From positions 434,001 to 498,000 of the forward strand of contig CATOSU010000003.1 in assembly GCA_951812615.1 (NCBI GenBank): DNA of 64,000 nt, in the 5' to 3' direction. This document shows, piece by piece, positions 56,447 through 64,000 of this stretch (positions within the stretch are counted from its first letter, which is position 1; each line of letters opens with the position of its first letter). The position numbers and the translations under genes were made by a program. The DNA comes from an uncultured Paracoccaceae bacterium (GTDB taxonomy: Bacteria; Pseudomonadota; Alphaproteobacteria; Rhodobacterales; Rhodobacteraceae). Under the pieces are notes generated by a model. The model did not search any database, was not told the origin of the DNA, and worked only from the letters and a program-made list of their open reading frames with translations.

Positions 56447-57603
56447 TTGCGACCTCCCGCGCGGTGGCCATGGCATCGCTTGCCGTCGCCGCAAGCCTGC
56501 ACATCGCGGCTATGGTATTAGAACAGGGTGAAGACGAGGTTCAGATCGAGGGCGGCGCACCAACGATGTCCGCGGCCTTTGGCAATTCCTTTGCCGACAT
56601 GGTGGCGGGGGCCGCCCCTTCGGTAACGCCCAGCGAAGTGACGCCCGAGGAACAACCGGACCCCGCCGAAACGCCACCCCGGGAACACGCCGAACAGGTA
56701 GAGACCCTGAAAACCGTGTCGGAAACCCGGCCCGAGCCGGTCAGGCAAACGCAACCGGACGAAACCCTTCCGCCTGCCCCTGAGGTGACGCATGAAGCGC
56801 AAAAGCCGCAGGTCCGCCGGATCGAAGCTGCACAGCCAACAAAGACCGCGCAGGTGCAGACGCAGGGCTCTGCCGCCGTTGCCCCATCGGCCGCGGCCAC
56901 ACCGCAGCAGGTTGCCGAAACGGCGCAGGCACCGGCACCTCCCGCCCCCGCCGTGCCCACAGAGGCACCGGCACGTCCGGTCGCTGCCCATCCTGTTTCA
57001 GCAGCGCCGGGGCAGGAGCTTGCGCGCGCCACGTCACCATCCGAAACCACGCCAGTCGAGGTGCAGCCGGAACCTGCCATCACCGCTCCGGACGAAGATC
57101 AGCGGCCGACTACACCCAGCACGTCGCTGCGCCCCGCGGCCCGCCCGGAGTATATCGAGGCAAAGGCGGCTCCGCCAAAGCCAAAGCGGGAAAAACCGGC
57201 AAAGCAACCGCCAAAGCAACCTAAATCTCCGGCCGGAAATTCCGACAAGAACACAAAAAAGGGCAGCGAAACCGCAAAGACCAAAACCGGCGGTGCGACC
57301 AGTTCAAGTTCTGCAGCAACGTCAAAAGCGGCCGGCAACGCGGCGATTTCCAGCTACAAAGGCAAGGTATTCCGCAAGATCGCCCGCGCCAAGTCGGGTA
57401 AGGTGAATATCTCGGGCGCGGTGTTGGTGTCGCTGACCATCGGCGGCAATGGTCAGCTGACCGGCGTGCGAGTCGCCCGCAGCTCCGGCTCGGCCCGACT
57501 GGACAAAATCGCTGTGTCGCAGGTGCGCCGTGCCGCGCCGTTCCCACGCCCCCCCGACGGCAGGACACATTCCTTTTCGGTCCGGATCCGGGGCGGCGGC
57601 TGA
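56443..57603 (+). CDS. tonB: TonB energy-transducing protein
   Basis: The 386-residue protein has an N-terminal membrane segment AVAMASLAVAASLHIAAMVL (His20 present), then a long proline- and acid-rich spacer that ends in PPKPKREKPAKQPPKQPKS, and a C-terminal TonB domain with VFRKIARAKSGKVNISGAVLVSLTI and ARLDKIAVSQVRRAAPFPRPP. The spacer is long enough to cross the periplasm. It ends the receptor-exbB-exbD operon. The gene overlaps the preceding copy by 4 nt. Confidence 0.92.
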   Translation: MIATSRAVAMASLAVAASLHIAAMVLEQGEDEVQIEGGAPTMSAAFGNSFADMVAGAAPSVTPSEVTPEEQPDPAETPPREHAEQVETLKTVSETRPEPVRQTQPDETLPPAPEVTHEAQKPQVRRIEAAQPTKTAQVQTQGSAAVAPSAAATPQQVAETAQAPAPPAPAVPTEAPARPVAAHPVSAAPGQELARATSPSETTPVEVQPEPAITAPDEDQRPTTPSTSLRPAARPEYIEAKAAPPKPKREKPAKQPPKQPKSPAGNSDKNTKKGSETAKTKTGGATSSSSAATSKAAGNAAISSYKGKVFRKIARAKSGKVNISGAVLVSLTIGGNGQLTGVRVARSSGSARLDKIAVSQVRRAAPFPRPPDGRTHSFSVRIRGGG

Positions 57604-57614
57604 ACCGGCGCGGT

Positions 57615-58454
57615 TCAGGCGCTCACGGAATAGGCATGACCGAACCGTTCCCGGTATTCGGCCAGCTTCACGCGGAACTCGGGCTCGGTTGCCCGGCCCG
57701 TCGTGGCATGAACCGACTCCTCGGAAATCGCATTGTAGGAAAAACTGTCCAGCAATTGCAGGCTTGGCCGGGCCGCCATCCGGTCCCACCACGCCCGTGT
57801 CAGCGGGTATGGCTCCAGCCAGAAATCCAGGAACCGGACCATCTCCAGCACCTTCATAAACGGTGCGAAATTGGTTTCGGCCAGCGTGAACCGATCCCCC
57901 ATGATGTAGGGCCGGTCATCGGACAATGTGTGTTCCATCAGCCGGAAAATTGATTCAAACGCCCCGATTGCGCGCATCACATAGGGCGAGGCCACGCCTT
58001 CCCGGATGACAGATTGCTGGCGATAGAGCCGGTCGATATTGGGCACCAGTTTCCAGCGTTCTTCCATCACATCCCGTGGTACGGTCAGCCGAAACTTGGT
58101 GACGAAATTGACAACCGCCGTGGCCTCGAATCCGCGTTCGTCGAACAGTTTGACCCATTCTGCAAGACGGCACCGTTCAACCGGATCGCTGGGCTTCAGC
58201 GGCGGGTCCGGGTGCAGATCGTCGATATAGTTGCAGATCAGCGAGGATTCCCGGACCGGAACGCCATCATGCACCAGCGTCGGCACGACCCCCTGTGGGT
58301 TTAGTTTGAGGTATTCCGGCCGGAACTGATCCCGGTTCACCAGCAGCATCCTGTGCGGGATCCAGTCGGTGATCTCCTTTTCCGCCAGTGTGACGATCAC
58401 CCGGTTCGAGCAAATCGAATCCGTCTCTTCCAGATAATAGAGTTCCAGTGCCAT
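57615..58454 (-). CDS. glutathione S-transferase family protein
   Basis: The 279-residue protein starts at ATG 58454 (GGAGAC upstream). An N-terminal thioredoxin-like domain reads LYYLEETDSICSNRVIVTLAEKEI and has LKLNPQGVVPTLVHDGVPVRESSLICNYID, the GST SNAIL/TRAIL-type region, and a helical C-terminal domain with IMGDRFTLAETNFAPFM follows. The substrate is not known. It converges with tonB, with 12 nt between stops. Confidence 0.88.
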   Translation of the reverse strand: MALELYYLEETDSICSNRVIVTLAEKEITDWIPHRMLLVNRDQFRPEYLKLNPQGVVPTLVHDGVPVRESSLICNYIDDLHPDPPLKPSDPVERCRLAEWVKLFDERGFEATAVVNFVTKFRLTVPRDVMEERWKLVPNIDRLYRQQSVIREGVASPYVMRAIGAFESIFRLMEHTLSDDRPYIMGDRFTLAETNFAPFMKVLEMVRFLDFWLEPYPLTRAWWDRMAARPSLQLLDSFSYNAISEESVHATTGRATEPEFRVKLAEYRERFGHAYSVSA

Positions 58455-58719
58455 CAATGTCTCCGGTTTCCGATGGCGCGGGCACGCCGTTGGGTAGTGC
58501 CGTTCAACCTTAGGCGTGGTCCCGGGTTTGGCCAACATCCGATTGCGGTGCCGCGGGACTGCGGCTTCGGCCGCGACCCGCGGCCGCGGCTGACCGCCAC
58601 TGTTCCGTACATTATCCCAGTGGTGTTTGTGTCTTGCGGCCTGACGGCAATCGGGCGAGGGTCCGAGGCGTCGCGGGTGCCCGTACCGATGGTCCGCACA
58701 GCAACTGAAAAGGATTTGG

Positions 58720-59235
58720 ATGATGTCTGCAAAACCCCGGGTTGGTGAGCCTGTCGAACCATTCAGCGTTCCGTCCGTCGGCGGCGGAACAATCGAAATC
58801 GGTCAGCCGGGGGACCGCTGGCAAATGCTGTTTGTCTACCGTGGGCGGCACTGCCCGCGCTGCAAGCGCTATCTGAACAGGCTCAACGCGGCCCTGTCCG
58901 ACTGGACCGCGATCATGGATGTCGCCGTTGTCTCGGGTGACCCGCTCGAAAAAGCCCGCGCCGACAAGGAAGAGTTCGGCTGGCAGTTTAGCCTTGGGTA
59001 TGGCCTGACCGAAGCGCAGATGCGGTCGCTGGGTCTCTATGTTTCCGATCCGCTGTCAGACGCGGAAACCACGCAGCGGTTTTCGGAACCCGGCGCATTT
59101 GCACTTCGCCCCGACGGGTCGCTGATGCTGGTCGATATCTCGAACGGCCCCGCCGCGCGCCCTGATCTGGAGGAGCTTCTGGACGGTATGACGTTCAACA
59201 TCGAAAATGACCGTCCGGTGCGGGGAACCGCCTGA
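58720..59235 (+). CDS. peroxiredoxin-like thiol protein
   Basis: The 171-residue protein shows the AhpC/TSA-like fold: VGEPVEPFSV opening, VYRGRHCPRCKRYLNRL with Cys45 and Cys48, then SGDPLEKARADKEEFGWQFSLGYGL. The CxxC here is unlike the single peroxidatic Cys of classical Prx and suggests a PRXL2/redoxin variant. It probably reduces peroxides or acts as a thiol-disulfide protein. A possible partner was not identified. Confidence 0.78.
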   Translation: MMSAKPRVGEPVEPFSVPSVGGGTIEIGQPGDRWQMLFVYRGRHCPRCKRYLNRLNAALSDWTAIMDVAVVSGDPLEKARADKEEFGWQFSLGYGLTEAQMRSLGLYVSDPLSDAETTQRFSEPGAFALRPDGSLMLVDISNGPAARPDLEELLDGMTFNIENDRPVRGTA

Positions 59236-59292
59236 CGGCCCCGTGGCGTTCGGGTGACCCCCGGCCACGGGACCTCTGCCATCTGGCTGGTC

Positions 59293-59673
59293 TCAGAACG
59301 CAGCCTTCCACTGTTCGGTATCGAGGAACCAGCGTTCCTCGTAAATCTTCGAGTTGGACACCCGGAACAGAACGGCAAACTGGCTGCCGTCCGGCACCTT
59401 CCCGCTGCGCCATTCGACCAGCGACACAATCTCGTCCGCGTCGCCGACCTGTCGGATCGAGGTGATTTCAAAGCCGGGCGGCAGGCCATCGCCCAGATTG
59501 TCGAGCACTGCCCGGAACGCCCCTTTGCCCTTCAGAACATCGGTCTGACCGGGCATCACGAAAATCATATCCTCGGTGTAGTCCTGTATCAGCGTGTCCC
59601 AATCGCCCTGTGCGACAAGATTCCAGCCCTGTGCGATCATTTCCGCGTTGTTCGATGTCTTCGTCATCAGCAT
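59293..59673 (-). CDS. SnoaL/NTF2-like protein
   Basis: The 126-residue protein starts at ATG 59673 (AAAGGAG upstream). GWNLVAQGDWDTLIQDYTEDMIFVMPGQTDVLKGKGAFRAVLDN is the characteristic NTF2-like/SnoaL opening, with LVEWRSGKVPDGSQFAVLFRV as its beta-sheet. Such proteins are ketosteroid-isomerase-like folds that bind small ligands. It is divergent from the LuxR-TolB-TPR regulator, 169 nt away. Confidence 0.83.
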   Translation of the reverse strand: MLMTKTSNNAEMIAQGWNLVAQGDWDTLIQDYTEDMIFVMPGQTDVLKGKGAFRAVLDNLGDGLPPGFEITSIRQVGDADEIVSLVEWRSGKVPDGSQFAVLFRVSNSKIYEERWFLDTEQWKAAF

Positions 59674-59842
59674 GTCAGGTCTCCTTTTATCGCTGTGATC
59701 CTTCAACGATACGGAGGCGCCCGCCGATGGCATATCGGTGGCATGCTATATTTCGGCTACTGCAATTGTTGTATTTCGCATAGGGTGTTTGCACCGAAAT
59801 CGGGCAGCGGTCCGAAAGAGGGACCGGGATACGGGAAAAGCA

Positions 59843-61273
59843 GTGACCAGACCGACTCAGGTGGACCCCCTCAGCGCGCGGGAGCAGGAAATCGCCGAGG
59901 CCTTCTCTGGCGGCGAAAGCTATAGCCAGATCGCAGACCGGCTGTGCATTTCGCCCTCCACGGTGCGGACCCATCTGACCACCGTCTACCGCAAGCTCGG
60001 AGTGTCCTCGAAGCTGGAACTGCACCGGCATTTCGAGGAAGCCGCACGGGCCGCCGAAGTCGTCCCCGATGGGCCAGCGATGCCGGACAAACCCTCCATC
60101 GCCGTTCTGGCGTTTGAAAACATGTCCGGCGATCCCGAACAGGAATATTTTTCGGACGGGATCACTGAAGACATCATAACCGCACTGTCGCGGTCGTCCT
60201 GGCTGTTCATCATCGCGCGAAACACCACCTTTACCTACAAGGGCAAAAAGGTGGACGTGAAGCGCGTGGCGCGGGAACTGGGCGTGCGGTATGTGCTCGA
60301 AGGCAGCGTGCGCCGGGCCGGCGACCGGGTTCGGGTCACCGCACAGCTGATCGACGGGCTGACGGGCGGTCACGTCTGGTCGGAACGTTATGACGGGCAA
60401 CTGGCGGACGTGTTCGACCTGCAGGACGAGATCACGCAAAACGTTGTCGCCTCTATCCTGACCAAGGTGCAGCTGACTGCCGGTGATCCGGTGGTCCGGC
60501 GCCTGCGGCCGAACATGACGGTCTGGGAACTGGTCATGCAGGCGTGGCAGCTGCTTTATGATTTCGACGCCGACAGCTACGCGAAGGCCATCGGGTTCCT
60601 CGAACAGGCGCTCGAGATCGATCCCGACAGCACGGAGGCAAACCTGCTGCTCGGCGTGATCCACTATCACAGTGTGATTCTGGGCTTTGCCGCCAACCGC
60701 CGGAAAACCGCCATGCTCGCCTATGATTTCGGCCGCCGGGCGACCCGGCTGGATGACCGCAACGAATACGCGCAATGGGCGCTGGGGCTGAGCTGTTTCG
60801 CCCTGGGACGACATGACGAGGCGCTCTCGGCGCTGACCCGGGCCGTGGACCTCAACCCGAACTGCTCGGTCGCGCTGGGCAGTCTCGGAACCGCGTTTGC
60901 CCTTGCCGGCAGGACCGAAGAGGCCATCGTCCAGAACGAGATTGCGATCCGCTCCAACCCGCTGGACCCCAGCATCTTCTTCCGGTTCAGCGGCATGGGG
61001 CTGGCCCATTGTCTGTCCGGGCGCTACGACCCGGCGGCGGAATGGGCCGCCAAGGCCGTTCACATCATGCCGGGGTGGTATCTGGGTCATTTCGTGCTGA
61101 TCGCCAGCCATTCTCTTGCCGGTCGCTCAGAGGACGCCCGTACCGCGGTTGCAGCCTGCCGCGCGGCGATACCGGAGGTGTCCCTGTCCGATCTCGACCG
61201 GATGGAACTGAAGGACGCGGGTTCGGCACAGCATCTTCGCAACGCGCTGCGCGGGGCCGGATTGCGGGAATAG
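59843..61273 (+). CDS. LuxR-type HTH, TolB-like and TPR regulator
   Basis: The 476-residue protein is taken from GTG 59843. It has a LuxR-type helix-turn-helix (SAREQEIAEAFSGGESYSQIADRLCISPSTVRTHLTTVYRKLG, about 11-55), then a TolB-like domain with PSIAVLAFENMSGDPEQEYFSDGITEDIITALS (about 83-116) and RELGVRYVLEGSVRRAGDRVRVTAQLID, and a TPR array (about 255-460). Such proteins are transcriptional regulators of the CadC/adenylate-cyclase-like group with no visible membrane segment here. The divergent SnoaL gene is the obvious candidate target. Confidence 0.82.
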   Translation: MTRPTQVDPLSAREQEIAEAFSGGESYSQIADRLCISPSTVRTHLTTVYRKLGVSSKLELHRHFEEAARAAEVVPDGPAMPDKPSIAVLAFENMSGDPEQEYFSDGITEDIITALSRSSWLFIIARNTTFTYKGKKVDVKRVARELGVRYVLEGSVRRAGDRVRVTAQLIDGLTGGHVWSERYDGQLADVFDLQDEITQNVVASILTKVQLTAGDPVVRRLRPNMTVWELVMQAWQLLYDFDADSYAKAIGFLEQALEIDPDSTEANLLLGVIHYHSVILGFAANRRKTAMLAYDFGRRATRLDDRNEYAQWALGLSCFALGRHDEALSALTRAVDLNPNCSVALGSLGTAFALAGRTEEAIVQNEIAIRSNPLDPSIFFRFSGMGLAHCLSGRYDPAAEWAAKAVHIMPGWYLGHFVLIASHSLAGRSEDARTAVAACRAAIPEVSLSDLDRMELKDAGSAQHLRNALRGAGLRE

Positions 61274-61344
61274 GGCCGGTGGAGAGAATGGTGTGCCGCG
61301 AATGCGCGCTCTCCGGATCGGTTTTCGCGCTGCGCCAATCCCGC

Positions 61345-61373
61345 TTGACCCTCTCTGCCATCTCGCTTAACAG
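61345..61373 (+). promoter_or_regulatory. possible promoter upstream of rplB
   Basis: TTGACC at 61345-61350 is followed by a 17-nt spacer and TAACAG at 61368-61373. The -35 matches sigma-70 well and the -10 only partly. It is located before the hairpin series that precedes rplB and may drive the ribosomal cluster here. Confidence 0.4.
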
Positions 61374-61387
61374 ACCCCATCCGCGAG

Positions 61388-61407
61388 GCCCCGGATTCGT
61401 CCGGGGC
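61388..61407 (+). terminator. UUCG-loop hairpin before rplB
   Basis: Arms GCCCCGGA/TCCGGGGC (8 bp) enclose a TTCG tetraloop, followed by TTTGCC. It could end transcripts from upstream genes or act as an attenuator in the rplB leader. Confidence 0.5.
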
Positions 61408-61464
61408 TTTGCCGTTGTCCGAAAGGATAAGAAGAACCGGGGACCTTCGGGGCCCTATACCAAC

Positions 61465-61519
61465 GGTGGGTTTCACCCACCCTACACATAGGCGGGGCAA
61501 CCCGCCGTTTGCTAAACGG
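61465..61519. repeat. three tandem hairpins upstream of rplB
   Basis: Three small inverted repeats lie in a row: GGTGGGT/ACCCACC (61465-61481), GGCGGG/CCCGCC (61491-61506) and CCGTTT/AAACGG (61505-61519). They end just before the rplB ribosome binding site. The first two look like REP-type elements found in many alphaproteobacteria. Confidence 0.6.
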
Positions 61520-61531
61520 AAGACAGAAAGC

Positions 61532-62374
61532 ATGGCACTCAAGTCGTACAAGCCGACGACGCCGGGCCAGCGCGGGCTGGTGCTGATCGACCGTTCGGAG
61601 CTGTGGAAAGGACGTCCCGTCAAATCCCTCACCGAGGGTCTGACGAAATCGGGCGGCCGGAACAACACCGGGCGGATTACCTCGCGTCGTCGCGGGGGTG
61701 GCGCCAAACGCCTCTACCGGATCGTTGACTTCAAACGGAACAAATTTGACGTGGCGGCCACCGTCGAACGGATCGAATACGACCCGAACCGGACCGCCTT
61801 TATCGCGCTGGTCAAATATGACGATGGCGAGCAGGCCTATATCCTTGCGCCGCAGCGTCTGGCGGTTGGGGACAAGGTGATTGCCGCCGCGCGCGCCGAC
61901 ATCAAACCGGGCAACGCGATGCCGTTCACCGGCATGCCGATCGGCACGATCATCCACAACATCGAACTGAAGCCCGGCAAGGGCGGCCAGATCGCCCGCG
62001 CTGCAGGCACCTATGCCCAGTTCGTCGGTCGCGATGGCGGCTACGCGCAGGTCCGGCTCAGCTCGGGCGAACTGCGGCTGGTGCGGCAGGAATGCATGGC
62101 CACGGTTGGCGCGGTGTCGAACCCCGACAACTCGAACCAGAACTTCGGTAAGGCCGGCCGGATGCGCCACAAGGGCAAGCGTCCGTCGGTCCGCGGTGTT
62201 GTCATGAACCCGATCGATCACCCCCATGGCGGTGGTGAAGGCCGGACCTCGGGCGGTCGCCATCCGGTGACACCATGGGGCAAGCCGACCAAGGGCAAGC
62301 GCACCCGCAACAAGAACAAAGCGTCGCAGAAGCTGATCATCCGCTCGCGTCACGCCAAGAAGAAAGGGCGCTAA
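61532..62374 (+). CDS. rplB: 50S ribosomal protein L2
   Basis: L2 is part of the peptidyl-transferase region of the 50S subunit. The 280-residue protein begins [21 protein letters not shown] and has [28 protein letters not shown] near residue 228, the universally conserved L2 C-terminal block with His230-type residues. It starts the S10-operon block in this window. rpsS follows directly, with the ATG one base after the stop. Confidence 0.98.
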   Translation: MALKSYKPTTPGQRGLVLIDRSELWKGRPVKSLTEGLTKSGGRNNTGRITSRRRGGGAKRLYRIVDFKRNKFDVAATVERIEYDPNRTAFIALVKYDDGEQAYILAPQRLAVGDKVIAAARADIKPGNAMPFTGMPIGTIIHNIELKPGKGGQIARAAGTYAQFVGRDGGYAQVRLSSGELRLVRQECMATVGAVSNPDNSNQNFGKAGRMRHKGKRPSVRGVVMNPIDHPHGGGEGRTSGGRHPVTPWGKPTKGKRTRNKNKASQKLIIRSRHAKKKGR

Positions 62375-62653
62375 ATGAGCCGCTCCGTCTGGAAAGGCCC
62401 CTTCGTCGACAGCTATGTCCTGAAAAAGGCCGAAGCTGCACGCGAAAGCGGGCGCAACGACGTGATCAAGATCTGGTCGCGCCGCTCCACCATCCTGCCC
62501 CAGTTCGTGGGCCTCACCTTTGGTGTCTATAACGGGCGCAAGCACATTCCCGTGCTCGTCTCCGAAGACATGATCGGCCAGAAATTCGGGGAATACTCCC
62601 CGACCCGGACCTATTACGGGCATGCGGCCGATAAAAAAGCGAAACGGAAGTAA
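62375..62653 (+). CDS. rpsS: 30S ribosomal protein S19
   Basis: The 92-residue protein starts [23 protein letters not shown] and shows [30 protein letters not shown], the S19 core that binds the head of the 30S subunit. The start immediately follows the rplB stop, in the standard S10-operon order. Confidence 0.98.
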   Translation: MSRSVWKGPFVDSYVLKKAEAARESGRNDVIKIWSRRSTILPQFVGLTFGVYNGRKHIPVLVSEDMIGQKFGEYSPTRTYYGHAADKKAKRK

Positions 62654-62656
62654 GTC

Positions 62657-63037
62657 ATGGGCAAGGAAAAGAACCCCCGCCGCGTGGCCGAAAACGAAGC
62701 AATGGCGAAAACCCGCATGCTTCGCACCAGCCCGCAGAAACTGAACCTCGTGGCGCAGATGATCCGCGGCAAGAAGGTGGAAAAGGCGCTGACCGACCTC
62801 ACCTTCTCGAAAAAGCGGATCGCGCAGGACGTCAAGAAGTGCCTGCAGTCGGCGATTGCGAATGCTGAAAACAACCACAACCTCGATGTCGACGAGTTGA
62901 TCGTGGCCGAGGCCTTTGTGGGCAAGAACCTGGTGATGAAACGCGGTCGTCCGCGCGCCCGTGGCCGGTTTGGCCGGATCAACAAACCGTTTTCGGAACT
63001 CACCATCACGGTGCGTCAGGTCGAGGAGATCGCCTAA
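62657..63037 (+). CDS. rplV: 50S ribosomal protein L22
   Basis: L22 lines the exit tunnel. The 126-residue protein has a [46 protein letters not shown] block and the C-terminal hairpin [24 protein letters not shown]. It lies between rpsS and rpsC and overlaps rpsC by one base. Confidence 0.98.
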   Translation: MGKEKNPRRVAENEAMAKTRMLRTSPQKLNLVAQMIRGKKVEKALTDLTFSKKRIAQDVKKCLQSAIANAENNHNLDVDELIVAEAFVGKNLVMKRGRPRARGRFGRINKPFSELTITVRQVEEIA

Positions 63038-63747
63038 TGGGACACAAGGTAAATCCGATCGGCATGCGTCTGCAGGTGAACCGCACCTGGGACAGCCGCT
63101 GGTACGCCGACACCAAGGATTACGGGGATCTCCTGCTGGAGGACCTGAAAATCCGTGACTTCATCAAGGATGAATGCAAGCAGGCCGGCGTCAGCCGTGT
63201 GATCATCGAACGCCCGCACAAGAAGTGCCGGGTCACGATCCACACTGCCCGTCCCGGTGTCATCATCGGCAAGAAAGGCGCGGACATCGAGGTCCTGCGC
63301 AAGAAGATTGCCAACATGACGGACAGCGAGCTGCACCTCAACATCGTCGAAGTGCGCAAGCCTGAACTGGACGCACAGCTGGTGGCGGAATCGATCGCCC
63401 AGCAGCTGGAGCGCCGGGTCAGCTTCCGCCGCGCGATGAAGCGGGGCGTGCAGAACGCAATGCGCATGGGCGCACTGGGCATCCGGGTGAATGTCGCCGG
63501 TCGTCTGGGCGGCGCCGAGATTGCACGGACCGAATGGTATCGCGAAGGCCGGGTGCCGCTGCACACGCTGCGGGCGGACATCGACTATGCCGGTTCCGAA
63601 GCGATGACGCCCTATGGCATCATCGGCATCAAGGTCTGGATCTTCAAGGGTGAGATCATGGAGCACGACCCGTCGGCCCGTGACCGCAAAGCCCAGGAAT
63701 TGCAGGACGGACCCGCCCCGCGCGGCGCCGCCCCGCGCCGCAACTGA
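63037..63747 (+). CDS. rpsC: 30S ribosomal protein S3
   Basis: The 236-residue protein begins [22 protein letters not shown] and contains the KH-type loop [15 protein letters not shown] near residues 76-90, the S3 RNA-binding core, and the C-terminal domain with [23 protein letters not shown] short alanine- and proline-rich extension ends it. It is part of the S10 operon. Confidence 0.98.
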   Translation: MGHKVNPIGMRLQVNRTWDSRWYADTKDYGDLLLEDLKIRDFIKDECKQAGVSRVIIERPHKKCRVTIHTARPGVIIGKKGADIEVLRKKIANMTDSELHLNIVEVRKPELDAQLVAESIAQQLERRVSFRRAMKRGVQNAMRMGALGIRVNVAGRLGGAEIARTEWYREGRVPLHTLRADIDYAGSEAMTPYGIIGIKVWIFKGEIMEHDPSARDRKAQELQDGPAPRGAAPRRN

Positions 63748-63759
63748 GGAGTTTGAGAG

Positions 63760-64000
63760 ATGCTGCAACCGAAGCGCACGAAATTCCGCAAAATGCAGAA
63801 GGGCCGGATCAAGGGCCTGGCCAAGGGCGGATCCGACCTCAACTTCGGCACCTACGGGCTGAAGGCGACCGAGCCGGAGCGTGTCACCGCGCGCCAGATC
63901 GAAGCCGCCCGCCGGGCCATGACGCGCCATATGAAGCGTCAGGGCCGGGTCTGGATCCGGATCTTCCCGGACACGCCGGTAACATCCAAACCCGTCGAAG
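63760..64000 (+). CDS. rplP: 50S ribosomal protein L16, 3' end cut by window
   Basis: Starting at ATG 63760 (GAGTTTGAGAG upstream), the frame encodes [24 protein letters not shown] and [38 protein letters not shown], the L16 pattern. Eighty codons are in the window; the family has about 137, so the C-terminal 40% is missing. It follows rpsC in the usual order. Confidence 0.97.
   Translation, partial: MLQPKRTKFRKMQKGRIKGLAKGGSDLNFGTYGLKATEPERVTARQIEAARRAMTRHMKRQGRVWIRIFPDTPVTSKPVE

Overview
The window is a chromosomal segment of a high-GC alphaproteobacterium, most likely a member of the Rhodobacterales (Roseobacter/Rhodobacteraceae group). The grounds are the gene order rpoZ-rsh-DUF2062-pdxJ-acpS-lepB-rnc-era-DUF1491-recO, the pckA/chvI-chvG-hprK-rapZ-PTS block with a short HprK, a methylsuccinyl-CoA dehydrogenase with a long N-terminal extension, and many GTG/TTG starts with tightly overlapping genes. 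No phage, integrase, transposase or CRISPR array was seen; most of the window is dense housekeeping sequence.

Layout: 0-12 kb holds core genes (partial ispH, a NYN-domain gene, folK, rpoZ, the (p)ppGpp enzyme, pdxJ, two LysE exporters, acpS, lepB, rnc, era, recO). 12-19.5 kb is a minus-strand metabolic stretch (META lipoprotein, reductase, mcd, M20 amidohydrolase plus PLP lyase, pckA). 19.8-25.2 kb is the ChvI/ChvG two-component system coupled to the incomplete PTS regulatory set, then an acyltransferase. 25-35 kb carries marC, hbd, etfA/etfB, a cobalamin adenosyltransferase, a HIG1 protein, an SDR, an SH3 protein, parC and a lipoprotein. 35-41 kb has tuf, a TPR protein, a GSCFA/SGNH pair, tRNA-Trp and an unassigned protein with dioxygenase-like features.

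From 41.3 to 57.6 kb lies an iron and heme island. On the minus strand there is an imelysin / di-heme c-type oxidoreductase / bfd / imelysin group containing a decayed bacterioferritin gene, then hmuSTUV. On the plus strand there are two TonB-dependent receptors flanking a DUF2218 gene, and a coupled operon of a small cysteine-containing secreted protein, exbB, two exbD paralogues and tonB. Heme or ferric substrates would cross the outer membrane through the receptors, powered by the ExbB-ExbD-TonB motor, and heme would cross the inner membrane through HmuTUV, with HmuS handling cytoplasmic heme. A 19-bp palindrome upstream of the imelysin operon has a recognisable relative upstream of the second receptor, suggesting shared iron-responsive control.

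The last part (57.6-64 kb) has a GST, a peroxiredoxin-like protein, a SnoaL-like protein divergent from a LuxR-TolB-TPR regulator, and then the S10-operon genes rplB-rpsS-rplV-rpsC-rplP. tuf and rplB are normally separated only by rpsJ-rplC-rplD-rplW; here 25 kb of other genes lies between them and those four genes are absent. The most interesting points are the ExbD pair in which one copy has Asn at the essential membrane Asp position, the bacterioferritin pseudogene, the shared operator, and the uncharacterised proteins in the TonB operon and next to tRNA-Trp.
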